From Niastella yeongjuensis (GTDB lineage: Bacteria > Bacteroidota > Bacteroidia > Chitinophagales > Chitinophagaceae): 64,000 nt of DNA. The notes under the pieces were generated by a model. That model worked only from the letters and a program-made list of their open reading frames with translations. It was not told the DNA's origin and did not search any database. The DNA is taken from contig NZ_FOCZ01000005.1 in NCBI RefSeq assembly GCF_900110245.1, positions 186,001 to 250,000 of the forward strand, in the 5' to 3' direction. The translations under genes and the position numbers were made by a program. Of this stretch, positions 1 through 9,364 are shown one piece after another (positions within the stretch are counted from its first letter, which is position 1; every line of letters begins with the position of its first letter).

Positions 1-1
1 A

Positions 2-1960
2 GATGGCATAACCCGCAATGTGAGCGGTGTATCACGTATGGGTCACTGGGACAACCAATATGCGAACATCCGCATGCGTGGTTCCAAGATCCCCGCCTTC
101 CGCAATGGCATGAACATCGATGCCAGCTGGGGCCCTACTGCCGAAGATGCGGCCATGATCGAAAACATCGAGTTTGTAAAAGGACCTGCTGGTTTTATGC
201 TCGCAGCTGGCGAGCCCGGCGGTTTTTATAATGTGGTAACAAAAAAACCAACCGGTTCTTCCCATCAATCCATAAGCATGAGCGCCGGTAGTTTCAGTAC
301 TTATCGTGCCGCGCTTGACCTCGATGGCAAACTGAGCAAGGACGGCCGGTTGTTATACCGCCTGAACCTGGCCGCCCAACAAAAAGATTATTTCACCAAA
401 TTCAATTTCAATAACCGCGTAGTGATTGCGCCGGTTATTAAATATCAGATAGACGACAAAACCTCCGTTACGTTTGAATACACCTACCAGGCTATAAAAT
501 TCCTGTCGAACGGTAACTACTCCTTCTCTAAAGAAAAACTGGCCGACGAAAAAGTAGCCAATGATTTCTTCTATGGCGACCCATCATTGCCGCCCGGTAA
601 AATAAGGGACCACAGCGTATATGTGTACCTGGATCACCAGCTGAACGATCGCTGGAAAGCACATGCGCAGGTAGCCTATTTCAACTTCGCCATGGCCAGC
701 GGCAGTATGTGGCCCGACTCGCTTTTTGCAGATGGCAGAATGACGCGTTATTATAATATCGGCGATGAAGCGGGCGAGAACCGTTTTGCGCAGGTTTCCA
801 TATCCGGGGAAGAACAAACCGGCAGCGTTCGCCATCGTATTTTGGGCGGACTTGATTTCGGAAATAAAAAATTCTGGGGCGATTTCCGCTCAGGTAATCC
901 CAAAGTTCGTTTTGCACGCGTTATAGATCCGGTAACTAAGCAGCCTTATGAACCAGTCTTTAACATCTATAACCCTATCTACGGGTTGTCTATGGATTCC
1001 ATTCCTAAATTCGATCGCTCGGTGAACATCCGTACGCGCTCCGGTTCTACTGCTTATGCCACCTATACCAACTATGCTTCGGCGTATGTTCAGGACGAAC
1101 TGGGCTTCTTCAACAATAATTTACGCGTATCGCTTGGCCTGCGTTTCACCTATGCTGAAACCGTTGGTAAAACTGAAACAAGCGATATAAAAGACCAGGT
1201 ATTTTCACCCCGTGCCGGTGTTAGTTACTCAATCGACAAACAGACTTCTGTATATGGTTTGTATGACCAGTCGTTTGTGCCTGTACCCGGTACCGATTTC
1301 TGGGGCAATGCTTTCAAACCTATAAAAGGAAACGACATCGAGTTTGGCGTGAAAAAAGAATGGTTTGGCGGCCGCTGGGTGAGCAGTGTGAGCGTATACC
1401 AGATCAACCGGATGAATGCTTTAGTTGCCGACCCGGATCCCACCCACACAAATGGCGCTATGACTTTCCAGACACAGCTGGGCGAAACCGAATCAAAAGG
1501 CGTTGAATTCGACCTTAATGGTGAACTGGTAAAAGGCCTGAACCTGGTAGCAAACTATGCCTACACCAGCTCTAAGATCTCTAAAGATATTGATCCCAAA
1601 GCAGTGGGCACTGTAACGCCTAATACAAACGCGCACACTACCAATGCCTGGTTAAGCTACCGCTTTAGCAAAGGCGCCCTCAACGGTTTTGGCGTAAATG
1701 GCGGTATTCAATGGCTGGCCGACCGGTATGTAGGCACCACCACCACCCCGAACATGCCTAACTATTTCCGCGCCGATGCCGGGGTTTCTTTCCAAAAGAA
1801 CAAATTCGGCGTATCCATGCTGGTAAATAACCTGCTCGACAACCGGAAATTATTAACGGCCGCTTCGCTGGATACCAACCCTAACAGTGCGAAAACCTAT
1901 TACTCGTATATAGTAGAAGCACGCCGTAACATGAGAATGACCGTAACCTATAAATTCTAG
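2..1960 (+). CDS. TonB-dependent siderophore receptor (5' end outside window)
   Basis: Outer-membrane receptor that imports ferric siderophores using TonB energy. The reading frame is open from base 2 (translation begins DGITRNVSGVSRMGHWDNQY), so the GTG at 20 is not the true start and the signal peptide and first part of the plug lie upstream of the window. Visible plug features are the IRMRGS motif and the run ending in VEFVKGPAG-like sequence (IEFVKGPAGFM) followed by GGFYNVVTKKPTG, typical of the FhuA/FecA plug. The rest is a barrel with many alternating aromatic strands, ending MTVTYKF with terminal phenylalanine, as outer-membrane barrels do. The following gene starts 11 bases later and encodes a PepSY protein, a common partner of siderophore receptors. 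The ligand cannot be deduced. Confidence 0.93.
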   Translation, partial: DGITRNVSGVSRMGHWDNQYANIRMRGSKIPAFRNGMNIDASWGPTAEDAAMIENIEFVKGPAGFMLAAGEPGGFYNVVTKKPTGSSHQSISMSAGSFSTYRAALDLDGKLSKDGRLLYRLNLAAQQKDYFTKFNFNNRVVIAPVIKYQIDDKTSVTFEYTYQAIKFLSNGNYSFSKEKLADEKVANDFFYGDPSLPPGKIRDHSVYVYLDHQLNDRWKAHAQVAYFNFAMASGSMWPDSLFADGRMTRYYNIGDEAGENRFAQVSISGEEQTGSVRHRILGGLDFGNKKFWGDFRSGNPKVRFARVIDPVTKQPYEPVFNIYNPIYGLSMDSIPKFDRSVNIRTRSGSTAYATYTNYASAYVQDELGFFNNNLRVSLGLRFTYAETVGKTETSDIKDQVFSPRAGVSYSIDKQTSVYGLYDQSFVPVPGTDFWGNAFKPIKGNDIEFGVKKEWFGGRWVSSVSVYQINRMNALVADPDPTHTNGAMTFQTQLGETESKGVEFDLNGELVKGLNLVANYAYTSSKISKDIDPKAVGTVTPNTNAHTTNAWLSYRFSKGALNGFGVNGGIQWLADRYVGTTTTPNMPNYFRADAGVSFQKNKFGVSMLVNNLLDNRKLLTAASLDTNPNSAKTYYSYIVEARRNMRMTVTYKF

Positions 1961-1971
1961 TTGGCCAGCAC

Positions 1972-3192
1972 ATGAAAAAACGTGGCAAATCCATATTTCG
2001 CATTGTAAACGACTGGCTGCATTTATGGCTGGGACTGGTATCGGGTATTATTGTGTTTATTGTAAGCATAACCGGTTGTATATACGCTTTTCAAAAAGAG
2101 ATCAGCAGTGTAACCCAACCCTACCAGTTTGTACCTGTTGAAGAAAAACCATACCTGCCGCCTTCTGAATTAAAACACCTCGCCGAACTGCATCAGCTCG
2201 GCGATAAGGCCGGAAAACCCGGTAAGGTGATCAATGCAATTCAGTATCCCGGTAAAGGCAAGGCAGCTATTGCCACCTATCGCGATAAAAAGACAGGCTA
2301 CATGATGGTTTACCTGAATCCTTATTCAGGCAGTGTATTAAAAGCAAAAGCCCTGGAAAAGGATTTCTTTCGCATCATACTCATTGGTCATTACAACCTG
2401 TGGCTGCCCCGTGAAATCGGGCAACAGGTAGTGTGCTGGGGTACCGGCATCTTTGTAGTGCTGCTGATCACCGGGCTTATTATGTGGTGGCCCAAGAACC
2501 TGCGCAAGGCCAATGTAAACAAGAGTTTCAAAATAAAGTGGAAGGCTTCTTTTAAACGCGTGAACTACGACCTGCACAATGTACTGGGTTTTTATGCGTT
2601 GACCGGCGCCCTGATCATTGGCATTACCGGTTTGTACTTTGGGTTTAAATGGGTGCCCAAAACCATTTACTGGGTAGCATCGGGCGGTAAACAAATGCCG
2701 GAAAGAAGAGGCACGGTGTTTTCTGACACCACACACATCCCGGTACAAACGGCCTTGTATTCACCAGAGGACAATGTGTGGGCCAACATGCGCCGCGAAT
2801 ATAAAAACGAAGGCAGTTTGCAGATCACCTTTGCACAAAAACAAAGTGATGCCATTACAGCCTCTTTTAACCCACAAGAAGGGACGTTTTATAAAAACCA
2901 TACGCGTTACTTCGACCAGTACACTTTGCAGGAGATCCCCGGCAAAACGCTGTACAATAAGCCATTTGAGCAAGGCAGCGGCGCCGATAAACTGGTGCGT
3001 ATGAATTACGATATTCATATAGGCGCTATTGGCGGTATTGCCGGCAAGTGCATTGCCTTTCTCATCAGTTTAATAAGCGCCAGTTTACCCATTACAGGTT
3101 TTATTGTATGGTGGGGAAAGAAACGAAAAGGTAAAGGCACAAGGAGCAGCACTCAAGTAGCAAGACCTGTAAGGTCCGTCATGGAGGCTTAA
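1972..3192 (+). CDS. PepSY-associated TM helix protein (siderophore utilisation)
   Basis: Inner-membrane protein of about 406 residues of the PepSY_TM family, often found beside siderophore receptors and thought to help reduce or release iron; a ferric-reductase role is inference. Residues 13-40 form the first membrane segment (WLHLWLGLVSGIIVF...), a periplasmic PepSY-like part follows, then segments near 150-172, 200-225 and 345-375, the last followed by a positively charged tail (WWGKKRKGKG). Histidines in WLHLWLG, IGHYNLWLP, YDLHNVLG and YDIHIGAIGG fit the usual haem- or metal-binding pattern of this family. It is 11 bases behind the receptor, so the two are surely co-transcribed. Its last codons run into an extragenic GACCTGT repeat. 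Confidence 0.9.
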   Translation: MKKRGKSIFRIVNDWLHLWLGLVSGIIVFIVSITGCIYAFQKEISSVTQPYQFVPVEEKPYLPPSELKHLAELHQLGDKAGKPGKVINAIQYPGKGKAAIATYRDKKTGYMMVYLNPYSGSVLKAKALEKDFFRIILIGHYNLWLPREIGQQVVCWGTGIFVVLLITGLIMWWPKNLRKANVNKSFKIKWKASFKRVNYDLHNVLGFYALTGALIIGITGLYFGFKWVPKTIYWVASGGKQMPERRGTVFSDTTHIPVQTALYSPEDNVWANMRREYKNEGSLQITFAQKQSDAITASFNPQEGTFYKNHTRYFDQYTLQEIPGKTLYNKPFEQGSGADKLVRMNYDIHIGAIGGIAGKCIAFLISLISASLPITGFIVWWGKKRKGKGTRSSTQVARPVRSVMEA

Positions 3193-3225
3193 ATGATCAG
3201 TAGGTTTAATCGGACCTGACAGGTC
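3164..3225. repeat. GACCTGT(A/C)AGGTC(CG) inverted repeat pair
   Basis: GACCTGTAAGGTCCG at 3164-3178 is matched in inverted orientation by CGGACCTGACAGGTC at 3211-3225 with one mismatch, and each copy is itself nearly palindromic. The first copy lies inside the last codons of the PepSY gene. A further TTACAGGTC follows near 3308. It looks like an extragenic repeat element. Confidence 0.55.
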
Positions 3226-3236
3226 AAACCAATTAT

Positions 3237-3274
3237 GCTTAATTGCATCAGCCAGCTGGCGGATGCAATTAAGC
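3237..3274. terminator. Hairpin between convergent genes
   Basis: A perfect 13-base inverted repeat (GCTTAATTGCATC at 3237-3249, GATGCAATTAAGC at 3262-3274) encloses a 12-base loop that itself contains GCCAGCTGGC. It lies between the stop codons of two convergent genes and could terminate both, although neither side has a strong T tract. Confidence 0.45.
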
Positions 3275-3322
3275 CTATTACAACCTGAAGCTCAAAGGAT
3301 GCATCTTACAGGTCTTTTACAT

Positions 3323-4720
3323 TTATAATTTCACCAGCAATTCATTCAGCCAGTTGTTATTGTTTAAGTCGAGCGGGATATTAGGTTGTATACCTACATT
3401 ATCGATGCCCAGCCCCATATCTATTCTTCTTGAACGGGTGGTAGAATAATAACATTCAAAATCGGGGTTGTAAAAATCCCTTTCAACAACATTCGAGTAG
3501 TCAAGCACACCCATGGATGGTTCGCCGGCCAACACCACTTTTGTACTTTGCCTGGCTAATAATAAAAACTCTTCGGTAGTGCTGCCACAGCCGTGATTAA
3601 CAACGATCGCGACCTTTGCGGGCATAGGCCATACATTGAGCAGGGTATCGGTATAATCCGATGCAAAATTAACGGAGGTACGCGCCTTCCCTCTTCCTAT
3701 ATTCAACAGCTGCATCATTCGATCGAGCTCTTTTTTAGAAATTTCAGCGCGGTATTTGTCAATAGCTTTTTCCCAGGCCGTAATATTATCGGGTGTCAGC
3801 AACAGATCAACACCTATGTTCTTAACCGGGTTGGTATAAATGATTGGCCGTAGAAATGACATGGAACGATCACCGCCGCCGCCATTGTTTCTCAGGTCAA
3901 TCACAAGCCTTGGCATGGATTGTATATTGGCCAGGTTGGCCCTAACCACAGAGTCTATGTGTTTTGCTTCAAAGAGATCAAATGTCCTAATGCGCAGATA
4001 ACCGGTAGAGTCATTTAACTTTTTGAAATAAGTATTTACTGATTTCTCTTCTTCAAATAAAAAGGTAACCGGTTCCTTTCCCGTGATGGCATTGGCTTTG
4101 GTCCAACCCTCCCCCGTTAATGCTTTTTGCAGCTCGCCCTGCATGGTGGAAATATAAGCGCTGTGGTTCCTCAGGTACCAGATGCCTTTGTATTGATTAT
4201 TTCCCGCATCAAACAACTCAAACTTCACCTGGCCGGGTTTCCAGGTAGGCGCCCGGGATTCCAGGATCACCCCCACATACGAACGCAGGCCCTTTTTGCT
4301 TTTCATTACCCCGATTTTGTATACAGAGTCCATGTTATAATAGATCCCTTCTACAGCGTTTGTATCTGTTACTTGTGTCAACCCTTGATCTCCCGGCTTT
4401 ATCGTTTCTACCGAATCAGGCGGCGGAATTTTTATGGATACATGATGGTCCTTAAAATAGCCAAGCCAGTAATCGATCACAAAATAACAGTCGGCCCCGG
4501 AGCGCGCCCGCTTTGCAAAAGCATAGGCCTGCCGGTTATGTTCCTGATAAGCGGCTTTGGTAACAGGGGTTACCTTATCAGCAAATCCAACATAATTGCG
4601 CTCGAAGTATTTTCGTACACTATCTAACGCTTTCACCCCATTTACAGGTTGACAAATACCTGAAATACTACATAACAAAAAGAGGACACTTACAAGGGAC
4701 AGGTTAAATATTTTATTCAT
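3323..4720 (-). CDS. S41 family peptidase, secreted
   Basis: Serine protease of the tail-specific (C-terminal processing) family, exported by an N-terminal signal peptide (about residues 1-23, ending SGICQ). Hallmarks are LVIDLRNNGGG at residues 272-282 and the catalytic region NHGCGSTTEEF with the likely nucleophile Ser380 and Glu383/384. There is no clear PDZ domain before the protease core, so this belongs to the shorter Bacteroidota S41 group of 450-500 residues. It probably acts in the periplasm or at the cell surface; the substrate is unknown. ATG at 4720 is directly followed by a good signal peptide. It lies 33 bases behind the secreted propeller gene on the same strand, so the two may share a transcript. 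Confidence 0.9.
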   Translation of the reverse strand: MNKIFNLSLVSVLFLLCSISGICQPVNGVKALDSVRKYFERNYVGFADKVTPVTKAAYQEHNRQAYAFAKRARSGADCYFVIDYWLGYFKDHHVSIKIPPPDSVETIKPGDQGLTQVTDTNAVEGIYYNMDSVYKIGVMKSKKGLRSYVGVILESRAPTWKPGQVKFELFDAGNNQYKGIWYLRNHSAYISTMQGELQKALTGEGWTKANAITGKEPVTFLFEEEKSVNTYFKKLNDSTGYLRIRTFDLFEAKHIDSVVRANLANIQSMPRLVIDLRNNGGGGDRSMSFLRPIIYTNPVKNIGVDLLLTPDNITAWEKAIDKYRAEISKKELDRMMQLLNIGRGKARTSVNFASDYTDTLLNVWPMPAKVAIVVNHGCGSTTEEFLLLARQSTKVVLAGEPSMGVLDYSNVVERDFYNPDFECYYSTTRSRRIDMGLGIDNVGIQPNIPLDLNNNNWLNELLVKL

Positions 4721-4753
4721 CTGGTAATGGTAAGATTCCCAAATTAATAAATA

Positions 4754-5722
4754 TTATTTACAGGTTTTCAACTGATTGATGGGCGGATAACTGAACGCAT
4801 TGTCGAGAAACCAGCGGGCTTTATAGATCTTCAGGCCTGGTTGTTTATAAACCGGCTGTTTACCCAACTCACCGATTTCATCGGTCCACCAGCTGCCGGG
4901 TTTACCATCGGGAATGATAATGATGGTCGGGAAACCTGCAGGTCCGGAACTTACACTTTTAATATGTGGGATCGATTCGGGCACGGAGATCAATTTCTTA
5001 TCATTAAAGCGATATTGAAAGGTAGCTTTTTCAGTAGACAGCCACAATCCCTGCTGATTGTACATAGGAAAAAGATCATGAGCCCCACCAACAGGCAATG
5101 CAATTGAATCTTTTAATACCAGGTCCGGGTGCGTACAATCGAAATTATAGGTAAAGGTCTTTAATTTGTTTTGTGTGGCAGACCACAACACTTTCTGTTT
5201 CCTGTCCCATACTACATTGTGACCGAACTCCAGGTAAATGGTTTTGCTGTACACCTTATCGGGGAACTGCAAGGTGTCGGTATGAAATACCGTCATGAAA
5301 TTGCCGGTACTGGAAGCCGCTACAATATTTCCATCGGGTAATATTTCTGAGGAATGCGTGTTGCCACCAGCATATGCATAGAACAATACTTTTTTGTCGG
5401 CAATGCGCACCAGGGCCACACCTCCACCCGATGCATTGGTAAGGATGGCTGTGCCATTATAGACCACTTTGGCATCGGAAGGATTTTTAAACCAGGCTAC
5501 ATGCTCCGGTTTTATCACGGGCGATTGTTCAGGCAACCATTCCCACACTATTTTTTTATTATCTAAATCGAGAATAGCCACGCGGTGTACGGATTGTTCG
5601 GCCAGTACAATGCATTTTTTGCAATTGTCGAAGGTTATGTTTTGGGCATTTGCCACTTCGGCTGTGCTTATGCAACAAAGGAATGCAAGGAAAGCAGCAA
5701 ATTGGATCCGTATAAAATTCAT
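4754..5722 (-). CDS. Secreted beta-propeller-like protein (DUF6528-like)
   Basis: Exported protein of about 322 residues with no catalytic motif that I can name. After the signal peptide (ending VANAQ) come NITFDNCKKCIVLAEQ and repeated blade-like stretches, for example HRVAILDLDNKKIVWEW, ALVRIADKKVLFYAY and GNIVAASSTGNFMTV. The WEW and GGNTHSSEILPDGNIV elements resemble the DUF6528/arylsulfotransferase-like propellers; that family assignment is inference. I chose the ATG at 5722 over the one at 5731 because a strong promoter -7 box lies at 5740-5747, which would leave 5731 almost without a leader. It is divergent from the AraC-type gene at 5831, so that regulator might control it. Confidence 0.7.
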   Translation of the reverse strand: MNFIRIQFAAFLAFLCCISTAEVANAQNITFDNCKKCIVLAEQSVHRVAILDLDNKKIVWEWLPEQSPVIKPEHVAWFKNPSDAKVVYNGTAILTNASGGGVALVRIADKKVLFYAYAGGNTHSSEILPDGNIVAASSTGNFMTVFHTDTLQFPDKVYSKTIYLEFGHNVVWDRKQKVLWSATQNKLKTFTYNFDCTHPDLVLKDSIALPVGGAHDLFPMYNQQGLWLSTEKATFQYRFNDKKLISVPESIPHIKSVSSGPAGFPTIIIIPDGKPGSWWTDEIGELGKQPVYKQPGLKIYKARWFLDNAFSYPPINQLKTCK

Positions 5723-5739
5723 AGTTTTCATTTCAATTG

Positions 5740-5770
5740 CAAAAGTAGGTGCCGCCTCTTATCCACCAAA
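5740..5770 (-). promoter_or_regulatory. Bacteroidota-type promoter for the propeller/S41 genes
   Basis: Read on the minus strand: TTTG (5767-5770), 19-base spacer, TACTTTTG (5740-5747). Both boxes match the Bacteroidota TTTG / TAnnTTTG consensus exactly with a usual spacing. Transcription would begin near 5735. Confidence 0.6.
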
Positions 5771-5830
5771 AACGAGCTATTAAATAAAGGATAAACAATT
5801 GTTTGCTCTAAATCATTAATTTGGCTGACC

Positions 5831-6904
5831 ATGAATATCGGTCAGCAAATATTGTTTCTCGTTAGCGCCCTGGGCGCGGTCAATGGTATTGTACTGAGCC
5901 TGTATTTGTTTATCAGTAAAAAAGGCCGGTCGGTCCCCGCTTTTTTTCTGGGTCTGCTATTATTGGCAATCAGCTTGCGGGTGGCAAAATCCGTGTTCCT
6001 GTATTTCAATCCGGCACTGCCCAAAATTTGTCTGCAAGCCGGGTTATCGGCCTGCTTCCTTATCGGGCCTGCGTTGTATCATTTTTTGAAATCATCGCTG
6101 CAGGGTGTTACCCGCGTTCCACTTACCTGGAAATGGCACTGGGGCATTGTGGTGGGCATTTTATTACTGGGGGGTATAGATGTGTCCTATCAGGCTTTTC
6201 CCCATATCTGGAACAACATCATTGTGTACATTATTTACGGTCAATGGCTCGTATACCTGGCCATCTCAGGCTTTTTACTGGCTCCGGTTATTTTTACCCG
6301 TACACAACCGCTAAAAACCAACGAAAAATTCTGGCTGCTGGTGTATGGCGGTAACCTGTTCGTTTTTGTCGTTTATCTGCTGGCCCTGTTTAAAGTGATC
6401 TATGGCATTTATATCTGCGGCGCCCTGGCGTTCTCTTTCTTTTTATACATCACCATTTTCTTTTACCTGCACAGTGCCCACATAGAGAATTTGCTGCATC
6501 CTGCCCTGCCTGCATCACCCGACAAACCTGAAAAAAAGAAAATAGCGGCCACCGATGTACAGCTCTGGACTGAAAAACTGGAAAAGGTTATTCATGATAA
6601 AGAGTTGTATAAAGATCCAAATCTTAAACTGAGTGATGTAGCCCGGGCCATTAATATCTCTGCGCATTTATTATCGCAGCTGTTGAATGAGAACCTGGGC
6701 AAAAGCTTTTCTACCTATATCAATGAATACCGCATCAACCTCGCCTGTAAACTGATCATGACGAATGAGCTCCTTACTTTTGAAGCCATCGGTTATGAAG
6801 TTGGGTTCAACTCAAAAAGCACATTTTACACCGCCTTCAAGAAAATAAAAGACACCACACCGGCGCTTTTTAAAGAAAGCATACTAAAAACAAATTATAA
6901 ATAA
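5831..6904 (+). CDS. AraC-family regulator with N-terminal membrane domain
   Basis: Membrane-bound transcription factor of 357 residues. The first 220 or so residues contain about seven hydrophobic segments (for example ILFLVSALGAVNGIVLSLYLF, FLGLLLLAISLRV, WHWGIVVGILLLGG), then a charged linker (SPDKPEKKKIAATD), and a C-terminal AraC helix-turn-helix pair at about 258-350: LSDVARAINISAHLLSQLLNENLGKSF then TFEAIGYEVGFNSKSTFYTAFKKI. Such 7TM-AraC fusions are common in Bacteroidota and sense unknown envelope signals. It lies 99 bases from the divergent secreted genes and about 120 bases before an outer-membrane barrel gene; either could be its target. Confidence 0.88.
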   Translation: MNIGQQILFLVSALGAVNGIVLSLYLFISKKGRSVPAFFLGLLLLAISLRVAKSVFLYFNPALPKICLQAGLSACFLIGPALYHFLKSSLQGVTRVPLTWKWHWGIVVGILLLGGIDVSYQAFPHIWNNIIVYIIYGQWLVYLAISGFLLAPVIFTRTQPLKTNEKFWLLVYGGNLFVFVVYLLALFKVIYGIYICGALAFSFFLYITIFFYLHSAHIENLLHPALPASPDKPEKKKIAATDVQLWTEKLEKVIHDKELYKDPNLKLSDVARAINISAHLLSQLLNENLGKSFSTYINEYRINLACKLIMTNELLTFEAIGYEVGFNSKSTFYTAFKKIKDTTPALFKESILKTNYK

Positions 6905-7025
6905 CAGGCTGATCGTAGTTGGTTTGTAAATGACGACAGTACGGTTTTATACTTCCGTACGCCTGATTTCGCAAAACCAAACCCCACCTGTTGCCGTCAT
7001 TATTAGGTTTGTGCAAATGCTAATA

Positions 7026-9158
7026 ATGGAAAGAATGTACCTGGTTGTTACCATGCTGCTTTTCGGCTGTTTATCTGCTTCCGCCCAGGATTCTACCCGG
7101 GCCAACATATTGAAGGAAGTAGAGGTGGTACGCCCTACCTATCAACGCGAGGCAGGTAAACTGATCATGCATATTGCCGGTAACAAATTGTTTAAAACGG
7201 CCGCCAATGCCATGGATGTGCTGAAAAAACTGCCCGGGCTGGAAGTTGGCGGTGATGGTTCCCTGTTGTTATCGGGCAGAATTACGCCAGGTATTTTTAT
7301 CAATGGAAAACCCCAGACCATGAGCGCCGGGGAATTACAACAATACCTAAACAACCTCTCGCCCGAGCTGATTGCCGCCATTGAAGTGATCAACAACCCT
7401 TCTTCCCAATATGATGGCGAATACAAAGGCATCATCAATATAAAACTGAAACCCGATATAACGCTTGGCTGGAAAGGAATGATAAGTGCCAGCCTGCAAC
7501 AAAACCAATACCGGCAGGCAGACAATAACCTGCTGCTCACGTATAAATCAAAAAAGCTGGCTTACACTGCCCGCCTGGGGTATACAACAGGCACCACCAT
7601 TCGCCGGTACTATGCGCTGCAACATTTGGCCAATACCAACATAATGGCCACCAACACCCAAATGCTCACTAACAATAATAACTACAGCGCACAGCTGGGT
7701 GTTGAGTATGCCATAAATAAAGACCAACAGCTGGAAGTGTTACTGAGAACATCCCACCTTAACTGCACCACCAATTCTTTCAATACCCTGCATACCACCG
7801 ATTCGCTGGCCAAAGAGGTATTATTCAATACCAGTAGTAACAACAATGCCGATCCGGTACAGCACAATTATGCTGCTAACCTGAATTACACCGCCCGCTG
7901 GGGAAAAACACAATTACAGGTTTTGACTTCCCTGGCAACGATCGGCAACCAGCAAACAGAAGACATTCAAAATAAAAACACCCTCACCAACCAACTGCAG
8001 GAATACTGGTTAACCAATATGAAAAACGATATTTTTATTCGTACAGCACAGGTTGACCTGTCGGGTGAACTGGGCAAGGGAAAATGGCGAGCCGGCGTCA
8101 AACTGGCGCTTACCACTACCCGCAATGAACTGCATTATGATACCCTGAGTACAGCTAACCTGTTTGTGACGGACAGCAACCGCACTAATAATTTTCAATA
8201 CGATGAACACATTACCGCCGGGTATATTACGTATGAACGAAAACTGAATAAATTCAACCTTATAGCCGGTTTGCGCGCTGAACATACACACAGTATTGGC
8301 AATGCGGTTACCCTGAGCCAGGTTACCAAAAGAAATTACCTCACCTGGCTGCCCAGCCTTACCGTCACTTTTGACATCACACCCAATCAACAGCTGCATG
8401 TATCCGTTAGCCGGCGGATCACCCGCCCCACTTTTCCGATCCTGAACCCGTTTCGCTTTTATTTTAGTCCGCTCAATTATTGGGTCGGCAATCCGTTGTT
8501 GCTGCCTTCCAAAACCAGTGCGCTTACCCTCTCCTATTCGCAGAAAGCCTTTACCGTAACTGTTAACATGGGCCGGGAAAAAGATCCCATGACACGCTAT
8601 CCTGAATACAACCCCACCACCAATATCCTGGAGTACCTGGGCCGTAACCTGCCGTACAACGATTTTGCCGGTATTGAAACAAGCGCTCCTGTTGTTGTTA
8701 CCAAATGGTGGCGCATGAGCAATACCCTTGCCGGTTATTATAAAAAAGAACAAACGCCTTATCATGGCGTAACCTATACCATTCCCATTACCTGGTTCAC
8801 CGTCAGTGGCAGCCAGGTGTTTAGCTTACCCAGGGATTTTACCTTCGAGGTATATTATTATTACAGTTCACCCAACGGGGACGGGCTTTATTTTGGAAGA
8901 CCGCTTTCTTATATAGACCTCAGTTTGCAACGGTCGTGGCTGAAAGGCAGGTTGAATACCAAAGTCAATTACAACGACATCCTGAACACCTATCGCGTAC
9001 AACGTATTTTCAGGGAGAAAAGCATTATCGATAACCGGTTCACGCATTGGTTTGGGATAAGAAGAGCGATACTAACAGTAAGCTACAGCTTTGGCAGATC
9101 TACTTACAAGGGCAGGCAAATAAATAAAAATGAGGAAGAGAACCGGGCGGGCATGTAA
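7026..9158 (+). CDS. Outer-membrane beta-barrel protein (TonB-receptor-like)
   Basis: Outer-membrane protein of about 710 residues. The open frame reaches back to 6930, but ATG 7026 begins a clear signal peptide (MERMYLVVTMLLFGCLSASAQ); ATG 7017 is also possible. A plug-like region follows: KLFKTAANAMDVLKKLPGLEV, then IFINGKPQTMSAGELQQYL and IEVINNPSSQYDGEYKGIINI, the pattern of the Bacteroidota 'outer membrane protein beta-barrel family'. The N-terminal carboxypeptidase-regulatory-like domain that most members carry is absent here. The C-terminal half is barrel. No SusD partner is next to it. Substrate unknown. It may be controlled by the upstream membrane AraC regulator. Confidence 0.85.
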   Translation: MERMYLVVTMLLFGCLSASAQDSTRANILKEVEVVRPTYQREAGKLIMHIAGNKLFKTAANAMDVLKKLPGLEVGGDGSLLLSGRITPGIFINGKPQTMSAGELQQYLNNLSPELIAAIEVINNPSSQYDGEYKGIINIKLKPDITLGWKGMISASLQQNQYRQADNNLLLTYKSKKLAYTARLGYTTGTTIRRYYALQHLANTNIMATNTQMLTNNNNYSAQLGVEYAINKDQQLEVLLRTSHLNCTTNSFNTLHTTDSLAKEVLFNTSSNNNADPVQHNYAANLNYTARWGKTQLQVLTSLATIGNQQTEDIQNKNTLTNQLQEYWLTNMKNDIFIRTAQVDLSGELGKGKWRAGVKLALTTTRNELHYDTLSTANLFVTDSNRTNNFQYDEHITAGYITYERKLNKFNLIAGLRAEHTHSIGNAVTLSQVTKRNYLTWLPSLTVTFDITPNQQLHVSVSRRITRPTFPILNPFRFYFSPLNYWVGNPLLLPSKTSALTLSYSQKAFTVTVNMGREKDPMTRYPEYNPTTNILEYLGRNLPYNDFAGIETSAPVVVTKWWRMSNTLAGYYKKEQTPYHGVTYTIPITWFTVSGSQVFSLPRDFTFEVYYYYSSPNGDGLYFGRPLSYIDLSLQRSWLKGRLNTKVNYNDILNTYRVQRIFREKSIIDNRFTHWFGIRRAILTVSYSFGRSTYKGRQINKNEEENRAGM

Positions 9159-9169
9159 TGCATAAAAAA

Positions 9170-9191
9170 GCGCCCCGAAAAATCGGGGCGC
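9170..9191 (-). terminator. Rho-independent terminator
   Basis: Perfect 9-base GC-rich stem (GCGCCCCGA 9170-9178 / TCGGGGCGC 9183-9191) with an AAAA loop. The A tract at 9164-9169 gives a run of U on the minus strand, so it fits the end of the minus-strand operon that begins with the SusC gene; it can also block the convergent barrel gene. Confidence 0.75.
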
Positions 9192-9210
9192 CCCTTGAGC
9201 AGACTTTCAG

Positions 9211-9329
9211 GTCAGTGATAAAAATTGAATGGTGGGTTCGAGCATTCATCCATTAATAAAAAATCAGGCGGTATTATTCATGAATTGGACATTGGATGCA
9301 TTACTCTTCACTGACGGCCCACCATTCAA
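9211..9329 (-). repeat. Two interleaved inverted repeats in a 3' untranslated region
   Basis: GTCAGTGA (9211-9218) is complementary to TCACTGAC (9308-9315), and TTGAATGGTGGG (9225-9236) to CCCACCATTCAA (9318-9329). The pairs cross each other, giving pseudoknot topology, just after the stop codon of the TlpA gene and before its terminator. Confidence 0.45.
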
Positions 9330-9364
9330 GGTTATAATTGGCTTTTCATGTTGTTGATGTAAGG

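Noticed and set aside
8010-8765. Open frame of 251 codons on the minus strand
   Set aside because: Antisense to the outer-membrane barrel gene; sequence has no recognisable pattern.
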